DNA of 64,000 bases from Arenibacter hampyeongensis (GTDB taxonomy: Bacteria; Bacteroidota; Bacteroidia; Flavobacteriales; Flavobacteriaceae). Every line of letters starts with the position of its first letter. The first letter of the stretch is position 1. The DNA is taken from the NCBI RefSeq assembly GCF_002909255.1, contig NZ_PIOB01000002.1, positions 558,001 through 622,000 on the forward strand, in the 5' to 3' direction. The position numbers and the translations under genes were made by a program. Below, piece by piece: positions 44,052 through 53,906 of the stretch. A model generated the notes under the pieces. The model was given only the letters and a program-made list of their open reading frames with translations, did no database searches and was not told the DNA's origin.

Positions 44052-45857
44052 TTATCGCTTTAAAGAGAAATGATTATTTACATACTTTGCAATGGTGCGT
44101 TGGCCGTTCTTATCCAGAAAGCTTAACTTGAACCAATAATCGTCCGAAGGCAAAGCCACTCCATTATAGGTTCCGTCCCAACCCACACTATTTTGGGACA
44201 GCTGCTTAAGCAACTTTCCATATCGGTCATAAACATAAAGCATAGGTTCTTCCAAACTTGAAATACCTACAATATTCCATACGTCGTTAGCCCCATCCCC
44301 ATTAGGAGTGAAAAATTTAGGAAACCCCACCACCACGATGCTTTCCGTGGAGGTACCACAGCCATTCAAATCGTTTAAAGTTATATTATGTGCACCGGGC
44401 AGAACGTCGTAAAATATATTTTCGGCCTGATAAGCCCCATCATCCAAGCGATATTCAAAATCACCTTCCCTATCAGGTACTGCGGTAATAGTATTGCTAT
44501 CCTGTAAATCGTCAACGATAATTTCCTTAATATGCGGTGTCTTGGATGCAAAGACGGTAATCACAAAAGTATTGTCACAAGTAGACACCCCAAGTTTATC
44601 ACTTATTGTCAAGGAATATTCGCCGCCCTGAGTAACTGTTATACTGGAAGTTATTTCACCCGTACTCCATTGATAATCGTAGTCCGGATCTGCGGAGGAC
44701 ACTCCTATTATAGCACTAATCTCCCCTTCACACAGAAAGACTTCCAAAGGAAAATCGGGCTCCAAAGGTTCATGCACCGTTAATTTAAAGTCTTGGGAAG
44801 CATCGTAACATCTAGGATTCTGCACAGAGGTGGCCCTAATGTAAATCTGTTGTTCCCCTGACACCAATTTATATTCCAAAGGAAGTGCATTTATTCCTGC
44901 ATCCGCATCTGCGCTAGTAAGGTGATATGATATAATTACTTCTTCTTGGGATTGCCCACCCAAGGCCAATTGGTCCTTTTCACTTAAATTAAAGTATTCG
45001 GCATCCGAGCAGGTATTTTCGTCATTTACTGGAGATGTTGTAGGCGCAGTAGAAAAACCTACCTGAACATCGCTAATAATATTATTTTGGGATTGGGTAA
45101 TAACCTCCACCCTGTAAAAGGCAGCATCCAAAACAGAAAGGGTAGCAGAAATCGCTCCTGGTATTGAGGCATAACCATTTCCAATATCCTTGTACCAAGT
45201 GTAACTCACCACATCAGCTGTAGTAGCATCCAAAACAATGTTTTCGTTGTTACATGCCGCAATTGGCGGTCCCAAAAGATTACTGACTATTGAGCAATCC
45301 AATGCATCATAGGGGTTGGTAACAAAAATTTGACCTGTGAATTGTATAGAAAACCCTGAATTGATATTACTGAAATTATTGACCAATAGGTAATAATCCT
45401 CTCCTGGTAAAACTTCCAACCATTCCTCATATTGAACATTGTTGGCAGCTCCTTTGGGGTCCTCCCCTACGCCGATAAAACTATTGGCCTCCCTATTATC
45501 AAAAAAATTACATCTAATAGGATCGCCCAGGGAATTGCAATCACTGGCTTTATAAAGCGCAAAGTCCCAATCCTCTTTGGAATCAAAACCAATATTAAAC
45601 CCCAATTGCCCAGAAGCACTTGTTCTAAACCTATACCAAGCAGCATTGGATTCAATTGCCCCGGAAAGTGTTTTTTCCAAACAACCGGATTTGGCAGCTC
45701 CTTTAAAGTCGTCGATTCCAAAACCATTGGTACCTCCGTTGACAGGTGTATTATTACAGATTGGCACAGCATTGGAACAATCGGAAGCCACTTGGGCCAT
45801 GGCCAAAGCAGTACCTAGATACCAAATAACACCAAAAATGACAACCAACCTGTTCAT
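44052..45857 (-). CDS. T9SS type B cargo protein, larger paralogue
   Basis: The 601-residue protein has a signal peptide (ending ALAMAQ) and the same N-terminal domain as its neighbour (DCSNAVPICNNTPVNGG, AWYRFRTSASGQLGFNI). Ig- or PKD-like segments follow (SYTWYKDIGNGYASI, DYQWSTGEITSSITV). The C-terminal domain is the type B sorting signal (PKFFTPNGDGANDVWNIVGI, GWDGTYNGVALPSDDYWFKL). It is secreted by the type IX system. The tandem pair, divergent from folE, is 220 nt apart and probably arose by duplication. Confidence 0.88.
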   Translation of the reverse strand: MNRLVVIFGVIWYLGTALAMAQVASDCSNAVPICNNTPVNGGTNGFGIDDFKGAAKSGCLEKTLSGAIESNAAWYRFRTSASGQLGFNIGFDSKEDWDFALYKASDCNSLGDPIRCNFFDNREANSFIGVGEDPKGAANNVQYEEWLEVLPGEDYYLLVNNFSNINSGFSIQFTGQIFVTNPYDALDCSIVSNLLGPPIAACNNENIVLDATTADVVSYTWYKDIGNGYASIPGAISATLSVLDAAFYRVEVITQSQNNIISDVQVGFSTAPTTSPVNDENTCSDAEYFNLSEKDQLALGGQSQEEVIISYHLTSADADAGINALPLEYKLVSGEQQIYIRATSVQNPRCYDASQDFKLTVHEPLEPDFPLEVFLCEGEISAIIGVSSADPDYDYQWSTGEITSSITVTQGGEYSLTISDKLGVSTCDNTFVITVFASKTPHIKEIIVDDLQDSNTITAVPDREGDFEYRLDDGAYQAENIFYDVLPGAHNITLNDLNGCGTSTESIVVVGFPKFFTPNGDGANDVWNIVGISSLEEPMLYVYDRYGKLLKQLSQNSVGWDGTYNGVALPSDDYWFKLSFLDKNGQRTIAKYVNNHFSLKR

Positions 45858-45963
45858 GAATACCTACAAAATTTGGGAATTTCAAAAGTAACCCCCTAAA
45901 CTACTTAACACTAATTTATGTTGTGTAACAAGGCAAACATGGTATAAAGTGGCATATAATGTA

Positions 45964-45971
45964 TATCTTTG
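45964..45971 (+). promoter_or_regulatory. -7 box (TATCTTTG) before folE
   Basis: TATCTTTG fits TAnnTTTG and would begin transcription near 45978, about 17 nt before the ATG at 45995. This supports that start over the in-frame codon at 45959. No -33 TTG at ideal distance. Confidence 0.4.
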
Positions 45972-45994
45972 CTGCCTTAAAAAGCAATATTTTA

Positions 45995-46675
45995 ATGAAA
46001 ATCGATAACGCATTGGAAAAGCATTTTGAAGAGCTGGGAGACGATCATGTTTCCGCTGCTGAAGACACACCTTTACGTAAGGATGCATTTGTGCTAAGTG
46101 ATGAAGAAAAAATAGCTCGTATAAGGGGAAGCGTAAATGAAATAATGCTGACCTTGGGCCTCGACCTTGAAGACGACAGTCTAAAGGGAACTCCGAATAG
46201 GGTAGCCAAAATGTTCGTTCAAGAAATTTTTGGGGGACTTAATCCAAAACGACGTCCAAAATCATCCACTTTCGATAATAAATACAAGTACGGTGAAATG
46301 TTGGTTGAAAAAAACATTACACTATATTCCACCTGTGAGCATCATTTACTCCCTATAGTTGGTAAAGCCCACGTGGCCTATATTTCCAAAGGCACAGTGG
46401 TAGGTTTGTCCAAAATGAACAGAATCGTAGATTATTACGCCAAAAGACCGCAGGTACAAGAGCGACTTAATATTCAGATTGTTCGGGAACTTCAAAAGGT
46501 TTTAGGTACGGAAGATGTTGCCTGCGTTATAGATGCCAAACATCTATGTGTAAATTCACGAGGCATACGCGATATTGAAAGCAGTACGGTAACAGCCGAA
46601 TACGGCGGAAAATTTAAAGACGAGGCCGTTAGACGAGAATTTCTGGACTATATAAACATTGATACTAAATTCTAA
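45995..46675 (+). CDS. folE: GTP cyclohydrolase I
   Basis: FolE converts GTP to dihydroneopterin triphosphate, the first step to folate and biopterin. The 226-residue protein shows ITLYSTCEHHLLPIVGKAHV with the zinc Cys and His residues, GLSKMNRIVDYYAKRPQVQERL (substrate/allosteric region), and VACVIDAKHLCVNSRGI with the second zinc Cys. The catalytic His lies in CEHH. Start chosen at 45995 because of the -7 box and homologous start. cysS follows after the stop. Confidence 0.95.
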   Translation: MKIDNALEKHFEELGDDHVSAAEDTPLRKDAFVLSDEEKIARIRGSVNEIMLTLGLDLEDDSLKGTPNRVAKMFVQEIFGGLNPKRRPKSSTFDNKYKYGEMLVEKNITLYSTCEHHLLPIVGKAHVAYISKGTVVGLSKMNRIVDYYAKRPQVQERLNIQIVRELQKVLGTEDVACVIDAKHLCVNSRGIRDIESSTVTAEYGGKFKDEAVRREFLDYINIDTKF

Positions 46676-46690
46676 TTGTCCCGCATAAAA

Positions 46691-48172
46691 ATGCCTTTGT
46701 ACCAAACTCAAAAATTAAAAGTTTATAATTCCCTTTCTGGAAAAAAAGAAGATTTTGAACCAATAAGCGAGAGTCATGTTGGTATGTATGTCTGTGGACC
46801 TACAGTTTACAGTAATGTGCATTTGGGCAACTGCCGGACTTTCATGTCTTTCGACATGATTTTTAGGTATTTAAAGCATTTGGGCTACAAGGTACGCTAC
46901 GTCCGGAATATTACCGACGCCGGGCATTTGGAAAATGATGCGGAAGACGGTGAGGACAAGATTGCAAAAAAAGCGAGGTTGGAACAATTGGAACCCATGG
47001 AAGTGGTGCAACAATACACCTTGGACTTTCACAACATTCTACAAAAATTCAATTTTTTACCGCCTAGTATCGAACCCACTGCCACGGGACATATTATTGA
47101 GCAAATCGAAATCATAAAGACCATATTGGAAAAGGGATATGCTTATGAAATTAATGGTTCTGTTTATTTCGATGTTGAAAAATTCAATAAAACCAATGAG
47201 TATGGCAAACTGAGTGGTCGGAAATTGGAGGATATGATTGCCAATACCCGTGAATTGGCCGCACAGGACGAAAAAAAGAATCCACAGGATTTTGCTTTAT
47301 GGAAAAAGGCGGAAGTTCAGCATATTATGCGATGGCCTTCACCTTGGGGAGATGGTTTTCCCGGTTGGCATTTGGAGTGCACAGCCATGAGCACCAAATA
47401 CCTGGGAGAAACTTTTGACATACATGGTGGCGGTATGGATCTTAAATTTCCGCATCATGAATGTGAAATTGCCCAGGCAGAAGCCTGTAATGGGCATGCT
47501 CCTGTAAAATACTGGTTGCATGCAAACATGTTGACCTTGAACGGCAAAAAAATGGCCAAGTCTACCGGTAACAACATCTTGCCCAATGAAATGTTTTCTG
47601 GAGAGAATAACATCCTCAGCAAACCATACACACCATCTGCAGTACGATTTTTTATGATGCAGGCACACTATACCAGTATTTTGGACCTAAGCGATGAAGC
47701 CCTTTTGGCATCTGAAAAAGGGTATCAAAAGCTGATGGATGCAATTGGCAACTTGGAAAAATTGCCTACAGCTTCATCATCCAGCTTTAATGTGGAGGAG
47801 TGGAAACAGAAGGGGTACGATGCCATGAACGATGATTTTAACAGCCCGATGCTAACGGCCAATTTATTTGAAGCCGTAAAACACATCAACTTAATAAAGG
47901 AAGGGAAGGAAACCATAACCGAAAAGGACAAGGAACTGCTAACAGAGACCATGCACAATTTTGTTTTTGACATTTTGGGGTTGGAAAATCAGAATAATAC
48001 AGCACTAAATTCCGATAAATTGGGCAGTGTGGTTGGCCTTTTGATACAGTTGCGTAATGAAGCGCGTGCCAACAAGGATTTTACCACATCGGACAAAATA
48101 AGGGACCAGTTGGCAGAGATGGGCATTCAACTGAATGACGGTAAAGACGGTACCACTTTCAGCCTCTCTTAA
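46691..48172 (+). CDS. cysS: Cysteinyl-tRNA synthetase
   Basis: CysRS charges tRNA-Cys. The class I motif HLGN (HIGH type) and the zinc Cys in MYVCGPTVY lie near the start, and KMAKSTGN (KMSKS type) is near residue 290. The 493-residue length is usual. The start at the ATG 46691 (MPLYQTQKL) is favoured over the upstream in-frame TTG at 46676 that abuts the folE stop. The gene is read from the folE transcript. Confidence 0.95.
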   Translation: MPLYQTQKLKVYNSLSGKKEDFEPISESHVGMYVCGPTVYSNVHLGNCRTFMSFDMIFRYLKHLGYKVRYVRNITDAGHLENDAEDGEDKIAKKARLEQLEPMEVVQQYTLDFHNILQKFNFLPPSIEPTATGHIIEQIEIIKTILEKGYAYEINGSVYFDVEKFNKTNEYGKLSGRKLEDMIANTRELAAQDEKKNPQDFALWKKAEVQHIMRWPSPWGDGFPGWHLECTAMSTKYLGETFDIHGGGMDLKFPHHECEIAQAEACNGHAPVKYWLHANMLTLNGKKMAKSTGNNILPNEMFSGENNILSKPYTPSAVRFFMMQAHYTSILDLSDEALLASEKGYQKLMDAIGNLEKLPTASSSSFNVEEWKQKGYDAMNDDFNSPMLTANLFEAVKHINLIKEGKETITEKDKELLTETMHNFVFDILGLENQNNTALNSDKLGSVVGLLIQLRNEARANKDFTTSDKIRDQLAEMGIQLNDGKDGTTFSLS

Positions 48173-48342
48173 ATTTAGCTGTATCTTTTGAGAAAATGAT
48201 ATTTATGAAATGGGCATAAATAAAAATTGCTTTTTTGTCCCAAGTCAAATCATTGAATTTTTTATACCACAGGGAGGTGTTTGATCTGTGCTGAAAATTT
48301 TTATTAACCTCATTTTCAGATGAATACCAAATTTTTAAATAG

Positions 48343-48564
48343 ATGAAAAAAATATTAATTGCCCCCTTTATTCTATTGGTGAAATTTTACCAGAATTTCA
48401 TTTCCCCTCTTACCCCTGCCTCTTGTCGCTACTCCCCCACTTGTTCACAATACACTTTGGAAGCATTGCAAAAACACGGTTTGTTCAAAGGTGGATGGCT
48501 GTCCCTAAAAAGAATTTTTAGCTGTCACCCATGGGGAGGAAATGGTTACGACCCAGTTCCCTAA
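48343..48564 (+). CDS. yidD: Membrane protein insertion efficiency factor YidD
   Basis: The 73-residue protein begins with an amphipathic helix ([17 protein letters not shown]) and contains [20 protein letters not shown] with the three conserved cysteines, and [14 protein letters not shown] at the end, the hallmarks of YidD, which assists YidC-mediated membrane insertion. Here it lies between cysS and lgt rather than beside yidC or rnpA, as is common outside Gammaproteobacteria. Confidence 0.93.
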   Translation: MKKILIAPFILLVKFYQNFISPLTPASCRYSPTCSQYTLEALQKHGLFKGGWLSLKRIFSCHPWGGNGYDPVP

Positions 48565-48767
48565 ATCCTTTATTTATCGATTTCTGGATTGTGGATTCTT
48601 GGTACTTGGTCCATAGCCCTTTTTTAATTTTAAAATTTAATTCACGGCCTCCTCGAAGGCATAATTTTACAAATGTACATTACCAGATTTCTATTTAACA
48701 TATTTAAACATTTCCGTCCACTTTTCTTTCCAGTATTTACTTATCTTAGTCCCTTAAAAAATTGTTG

Positions 48768-49736
48768 ATGTACTTTTTAGGCTTTACTTGGAATCCCGCC
48801 GATACTCTTTTTAAAATTGGGGTAATACAAATCAAATATTACAATCTTCTATGGATAATTGCATTTGCTCTAGGCTGGTATCTTATGAAGAAGATCTTTT
48901 TAAAAGAAAAAAAATCGCTTGAACAGTTAGATTCCCTTTTCATATATACCGTTTTGTCCACCATGTTGGGTGCACGATTGGGTCATGTAATCTTTTACGA
49001 TTGGCCTTATTACCAGAACCATTTGTTGGAAATTTTACTACCTATAAGGGAGAGTGCAGAGAGCACACTTTTTGGATTTATAAAGGGTTACGAGTTTACA
49101 GGATTTACTGGGCTGGCTAGTCACGGAGCGGCCATCGGAATAATAATAGGCATGTATCTCTATACTAGAAAATACCCCGAGTTTAAGATTCTCTGGATTT
49201 TGGACCGGATAGTTATACCTGTTTCCATAGGTGCTTTCTGTGTTCGATTGGGGAATTTTTTCAATTCCGAAATCAATGGGAAACCAGTAGAAAAATCCTT
49301 TGCCCTTGCCACAAGATTCATCCGTGATTCCGACGATATGCCAGCTTACAAGGCTTTGACCATTACCAAGGAAAAAACCGTGAATGCCGCCTACAACCTT
49401 ATTGAAAAAGATCCTAGATTCTCAGAGTTTTTAGAGACCATACCCTATAGGCATCCAGCCCAATTATACGAAGGTTTTTGTTATATTTTCGTCTTTGCTA
49501 TTTTATACTTTCTATATTGGAAAACAGATAAAAAGGAAAAGCTTGGATACCTTTTTGGCGTATTCTTGGTACTGTTATGGACGGTGCGCTTCTTTGTAGA
49601 GTACGTGAAAAAGAGTCAAGGCGGATTTGAGGAGTCCCTTGGGTTATTATCTACTGGACAATGGTTGAGCATACCTTTTATCCTAGTAGGATTCTATTAT
49701 ATTCTTAGACCAAAATCAGGAACCTCAAGGAAGTAG
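48768..49736 (+). CDS. lgt: Prolipoprotein diacylglyceryl transferase
   Basis: Lgt transfers diacylglycerol from phosphatidylglycerol to the lipobox cysteine of prolipoproteins. The 322-residue protein has about seven membrane helices, GARLGHVIFYDW near 70 and GNFFNSEINGKP with the conserved Asn-Glu near 165, and RHPAQLYEG (conserved substrate-binding region). The ATG at 48768 is preferred over TTG codons at 48762 and 48765. The region has many predicted lipoproteins that depend on this enzyme. Confidence 0.94.
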   Translation: MYFLGFTWNPADTLFKIGVIQIKYYNLLWIIAFALGWYLMKKIFLKEKKSLEQLDSLFIYTVLSTMLGARLGHVIFYDWPYYQNHLLEILLPIRESAESTLFGFIKGYEFTGFTGLASHGAAIGIIIGMYLYTRKYPEFKILWILDRIVIPVSIGAFCVRLGNFFNSEINGKPVEKSFALATRFIRDSDDMPAYKALTITKEKTVNAAYNLIEKDPRFSEFLETIPYRHPAQLYEGFCYIFVFAILYFLYWKTDKKEKLGYLFGVFLVLLWTVRFFVEYVKKSQGGFEESLGLLSTGQWLSIPFILVGFYYILRPKSGTSRK

Positions 49737-49780
49737 ACAGCTAGAATTAAAGATCCCAAATAACACAGCGTCTTTGCAAA

Positions 49781-50269
49781 ATGAGAAATAATAAAATCTA
49801 TCTAATTTTAATTGTTATTATAATTATCCAGGTGTCCTGCAAGGAAGAAACTAAAAAAGTTATAGAAACAACCCCTGTTACTTTTAAAAAAGAAGGTAAG
49901 CTGCGCATCCTGAAAAAGGAAACCGATTCCCTTATTATCAATTTGGACATTGAGATAGCGGATACGGACTACGAAAGGGAAACAGGGCTTATGTACAGAA
50001 GTTCTATGGAACCCAATCAAGGGATGTTATTTGTTTTTGATGATGTATCCATGCATTTTTTTTATATGAAAAACACGGAGTTCCCCTTAGACCTGATCTT
50101 TGTGGATGATCAAATGAAGATTGCCAGTATTCAAAAAAATGCACAACCCCTTAACGAAAACAGTCTATCGTCCAAAGTTCCTGTAAAGTACGTTCTAGAA
50201 GTAAATGCCGGAATGTCCGATAAGTGGTCCTTGGAACTTGGGGATTCCATATCCTACGGAAAAGATTAG
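49781..50269 (+). CDS. DUF192 lipoprotein
   Basis: The 162-residue protein has a signal peptide with lipobox (IIQVSC) and a complete DUF192 domain: IADTDYERETGLMYRSSMEPNQGMLFVFDDVSMHFFYMKNTEFPLDLIFVDDQMKI. The domain is found in both exported and cytosolic proteins of unknown function in many bacteria. It lies 44 nt after lgt and 21 nt before the DUF5916 gene. Confidence 0.82.
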   Translation: MRNNKIYLILIVIIIIQVSCKEETKKVIETTPVTFKKEGKLRILKKETDSLIINLDIEIADTDYERETGLMYRSSMEPNQGMLFVFDDVSMHFFYMKNTEFPLDLIFVDDQMKIASIQKNAQPLNENSLSSKVPVKYVLEVNAGMSDKWSLELGDSISYGKD

Positions 50270-50290
50270 AATTTGGCTTAAAAGTAGTTC

Positions 50291-52543
50291 ATGCCTTATG
50301 GATTCGATTCTCATAAAATGCCTAATTTAGTGAGTTCAACCAACAAAAGGACCATTCCATTGCCAGCTACCACAAGAATATACCTAACTTTCCTAATCTT
50401 TGCCTTAGCCCTACCCACTGCAGCTCAGAAAAAAAACGAAGCCTTTAGACTAAATATTCGCAAGACTACCTCACCGATTGCAATAGACGGAATTGGGAAC
50501 GATATGGCCTGGCAAGATACCGATGTGGCAACTGACTTTTATATGGTATTGCCCATGGATACAGGAAAGGCCAATGAACCCTCTGAAATTCGAATGGCCT
50601 ATGACGAAAACAACCTTTACCTATTAGCTACTTTTTATAACGTCACCAAAGGCTCTTACTATGTAGAATCGTTACGTAGGGATTTCAGTTTTGGAAAAAA
50701 TGACAACTTTTTGTTGTTTATGGACCCTTTTAACAATCAGACTACTGGCTACTCCTTTGGATCTAACGCTGCAGGAGCCCAATGGGACGGAACCATGTAC
50801 GGTGGAGGAAGTGTAGATTTAAATTGGGACAGCAAATGGATTTCGGCAGTAACCAGCGATGAGGAAAAATGGGTCTTTGAAATGGCAATCCCATTCAAAT
50901 CCATTCGGTATGAAGATGGCGTAACGGAATGGGGTATCAATTTTAGTAGATTGGATTTAAAATCGGGAGAAAAATCGAGCTGGACACCCATACCGCGACA
51001 ATTCCCTACAGCCTCCCTAGCCTATACCGGGACCTTGGTCTGGGACTCCCCTCCGCCCTCCCCGAAAACAAATTTTTCCATTATCCCATACGTATTGGGC
51101 GGCATAGGCGAGGACATGGAAAATAACACCGAGACCCAGTATGATAAAAAAATTGGAGGTGATGTTAAATTTAGCCTAAGTACTTCCCTGAATTTGGACC
51201 TTACCGTTAATCCAGATTTCTCACAGGTGGAAGTGGATCGGCAGGTTACCAATCTAGACCGATTTGAACTTTTTTTTCCCGAAAAAAGACAATTTTTTTT
51301 AGAGAACGGGGATCTCTTTGCCAACTTTGGATATGCTACCATCCGCCCTTTCTTCTCGAGGAGAATAGGATTGGGGGTGCCCATTAGAGCTGGTGCCAGG
51401 GTAAGCGGAAACCTTAATAAAAAATGGCGTTTGGGCCTCATGGATATGCAAACCGCCAGCATAGATGAAACTGGTTTACCCAGTCAGAATTTTGGCGTAC
51501 TCTCACTACAAAGAAAAATATTTGCAAGGTCCAGCATAGGTCTCATGTTTGTAAACAAGGAATCTATTAATTACCCAAGGGATACGGATTCCCTAAGGAC
51601 CGTTTTCCCAAAGTTTAATAGAAATGTGGGCTTGGAATATAATTTGGCTTCCGCCAATAACCAATGGACAGGGAAAGCATTTTTCCTTAAGTCGTTCGCT
51701 CCTAACAAGAACGGCAACGGTATTACCCAAGCAGCCCATTTGGAGTATAAAAGTCGTAAATGGAATTGGCGAATACAGGAAGAATCGGTAGAAGACGATT
51801 ATACCGCCGAGGTTGGTTTTGTTCCACGAAATGGGTATATAAATATAACCTCTTTCGCGGGGCATTTATTCTTTCCAAAGAAAAGCGCCATTCTAAGTCA
51901 TGGTCCCAAATTTAGCACCAGCTACTTCTTCAATGAAAAATTGGAGCGAACGGACAATATAAACCTTTTTGAGTATTTGCTCGACTTTCGGGACCGTTCC
52001 AAATTAAACCTAGGTGTAACCGACGAATACGTGGAACTACTATCCCCTTTTGACCCCACAAGATCAGGCAAGCAATCCTTGGAAATCGGTACCCAACATC
52101 ATTGGAATGCCTATACCATGGATTTTGTTTCAAAACCCCAAAGTATGTTTACCTATTCCCTGGGCGGCCGTTTTGGAGGATATTATTCAGGAGGTAACAG
52201 AACCAGTCTTATCAGTGAATTGGGTTACCGCTTTCAACCCTTTGTAAGCCTAAGCACTAATTTAAGTTACAACAACATCAACTTACCAGCGCCCTGGAAC
52301 AATACAGAATTTTGGCTTATTGGGTCAGAGGTGGATGTTACCTTTACCAACAAATTATTCTTTGCCACCTTGTTCCAATACAATGAACAATCCAAGAACT
52401 TTAATCTTAACTCACGCTTTCAATGGCGATATAAACCTGCCTCGGATTTGTTTTTAGTGTACAGCAACAACTATCTTATAGAACCATTTGAAGGGAGAAA
52501 TTGGGCCTTGACCCTTAAATTTACTTATTGGTTCAACAAATAA
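50291..52543 (+). CDS. DUF5916/CBM9-like outer-membrane protein
   Basis: The 750-residue protein has an N-terminal leader with hydrophobic segment (YLTFLIFALALPTAAQ) and then a carbohydrate-binding CBM9-like domain (PIAIDGIGNDMAWQDTD, VRMAYDENNLYLLATFYN-type sequence). The rest, DUF5916, is rich in amphipathic beta strands, with FPEKRQFFLENGDLF and FFSRRIGL as the family's conserved blocks, and ends in an aromatic-rich strand (LKFTYWFNK). It is probably an outer-membrane barrel, function unknown. Start could also be ATG at 50318. Confidence 0.8.
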   Translation: MPYGFDSHKMPNLVSSTNKRTIPLPATTRIYLTFLIFALALPTAAQKKNEAFRLNIRKTTSPIAIDGIGNDMAWQDTDVATDFYMVLPMDTGKANEPSEIRMAYDENNLYLLATFYNVTKGSYYVESLRRDFSFGKNDNFLLFMDPFNNQTTGYSFGSNAAGAQWDGTMYGGGSVDLNWDSKWISAVTSDEEKWVFEMAIPFKSIRYEDGVTEWGINFSRLDLKSGEKSSWTPIPRQFPTASLAYTGTLVWDSPPPSPKTNFSIIPYVLGGIGEDMENNTETQYDKKIGGDVKFSLSTSLNLDLTVNPDFSQVEVDRQVTNLDRFELFFPEKRQFFLENGDLFANFGYATIRPFFSRRIGLGVPIRAGARVSGNLNKKWRLGLMDMQTASIDETGLPSQNFGVLSLQRKIFARSSIGLMFVNKESINYPRDTDSLRTVFPKFNRNVGLEYNLASANNQWTGKAFFLKSFAPNKNGNGITQAAHLEYKSRKWNWRIQEESVEDDYTAEVGFVPRNGYINITSFAGHLFFPKKSAILSHGPKFSTSYFFNEKLERTDNINLFEYLLDFRDRSKLNLGVTDEYVELLSPFDPTRSGKQSLEIGTQHHWNAYTMDFVSKPQSMFTYSLGGRFGGYYSGGNRTSLISELGYRFQPFVSLSTNLSYNNINLPAPWNNTEFWLIGSEVDVTFTNKLFFATLFQYNEQSKNFNLNSRFQWRYKPASDLFLVYSNNYLIEPFEGRNWALTLKFTYWFNK

Positions 52544-52611
52544 AGTGGGTGAACCCAAAAGACCATAACCATTAATTATATTCTTTTGAATTCTATAAAA
52601 AGACATTATAC

Positions 52612-53859
52612 ATGAATCACAAAATACATTGGGCCGTATTTATAAATAACAATTCCCACAAAGATAAGTTTATAAAAAATTTATTGGAGGGGCCACTTCC
52701 TGGAGGATTTGAAGGTCTTCAGGATTTAGAGGGCGCCCTATTTTCCAAAATAACCTTGAATCAGTTTATAGACGAAGAGGAAAGGCATGACATCAGGATA
52801 ATTAATGAGAATGCACGGCAAAGCTTAAAAACCATGTCCAGCGGAGAACAGAAAAAGGCGCTATTGAAATATATACTTCATTTAAAGCCAGATTTTATTG
52901 TTTTGGACAATCCCTTCGACAATTTGGACAAAGACTCCCAGAAGGACTTAAAAACCTCCCTTGATCTTATTTCCAAGAGCACCTTTATTGTCCAGCTAAT
53001 AAGCAGAAGAGTTGATCTTCTACCCTTTATAACCCATAGGATGATATTGGACAAATCCACCATAAAATCACTTTCCAACGGTTTAATGGAAGATAAAAAA
53101 GCCGCTACATCACTAAATTCTTCTTTTTCGGGTAGAATACCAATTCCCATTACACCTACAGATTATAAGGAATCCATTTTAATAGATTGTAAAAACATTA
53201 AAGTAGCCTATGGGGATAAAAAAATATTGAACAATATTAATTGGACCATAAAGAAAGGGGAGTTCTGGCAACTTATAGGTCAAAATGGAAGTGGAAAATC
53301 AACACTATTATCCATGATTACCGGTGACAATCATAAAGGTTACGGACAGGAACTATACCTTTTTGGCCAACAGAAAGGAACTGGGGAGAGTGTTTGGGAG
53401 ATAAAGAAAAGAATAGGGTATTATACCCCTTCCATGACCGATAAGTTTTCAGGTTTACATTCTGCCTTAAACATGGTCATTTCCGGACTGAACGATTCCG
53501 TTGGACTTTATTTAATGGCTACCGAAAATCAGAGAGCGCTTGCCAAAGAATGGTTGATTATTTTGGATATGTGGCACCTAAAGGATGTTTATTTTGCCGA
53601 CCTATCAACGGGCCAACAACGTATGATAATGACGGCAAGGGCCATGATAAAACATCCACCATTATTAATTTTGGATGAACCCACGGCAGGTCTGGATGAT
53701 AACAGTGCAATGCTTTTTATATCCCTCGTAAATAAAATTGCCAAGGAGAGCAAAACTGCCATTGTTTTTGTATCCCATAGAAAGGAACCAGGATTGGAAC
53801 CACAATATATCTACGAGTTAAAAATGTCTCCCAAAGGATCCATTGGATATATGATATAA
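52612..53859 (+). CDS. Tandem ABC ATPase with degenerate N-terminal half (ModF-like)
   Basis: The 415-residue protein has two ABC domains. The C-terminal one is complete: Walker A GQNGSGKST (Gly223, Lys229), signature LSTGQQRM and Walker B LLILDEPTAGLDD. The N-terminal half (1-~190) retains a signature-like MSSGEQKK (Ser76) and a Walker B-like FIVLDNPFDNLDKD but has no Walker A lysine. The build resembles ModF-like ATPases, some of unknown role, and lacks membrane segments. It follows the DUF5916 gene after 68 nt and is terminated by a strong hairpin. Confidence 0.8.
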   Translation: MNHKIHWAVFINNNSHKDKFIKNLLEGPLPGGFEGLQDLEGALFSKITLNQFIDEEERHDIRIINENARQSLKTMSSGEQKKALLKYILHLKPDFIVLDNPFDNLDKDSQKDLKTSLDLISKSTFIVQLISRRVDLLPFITHRMILDKSTIKSLSNGLMEDKKAATSLNSSFSGRIPIPITPTDYKESILIDCKNIKVAYGDKKILNNINWTIKKGEFWQLIGQNGSGKSTLLSMITGDNHKGYGQELYLFGQQKGTGESVWEIKKRIGYYTPSMTDKFSGLHSALNMVISGLNDSVGLYLMATENQRALAKEWLIILDMWHLKDVYFADLSTGQQRMIMTARAMIKHPPLLILDEPTAGLDDNSAMLFISLVNKIAKESKTAIVFVSHRKEPGLEPQYIYELKMSPKGSIGYMI

Positions 53860-53887
53860 AAAAGGCCGCTGAACAGCGGCCTTTTTT
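53858..53887. terminator. Bidirectional terminator between ABC ATPase and secDF
   Basis: GGCCGCT-GAAC-AGCGGCC with A6 on the left and T6 on the right serves both convergent genes. Confidence 0.92.
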
Positions 53888-53906
53888 ATTATAGTCGATC
53901 AGAGAC

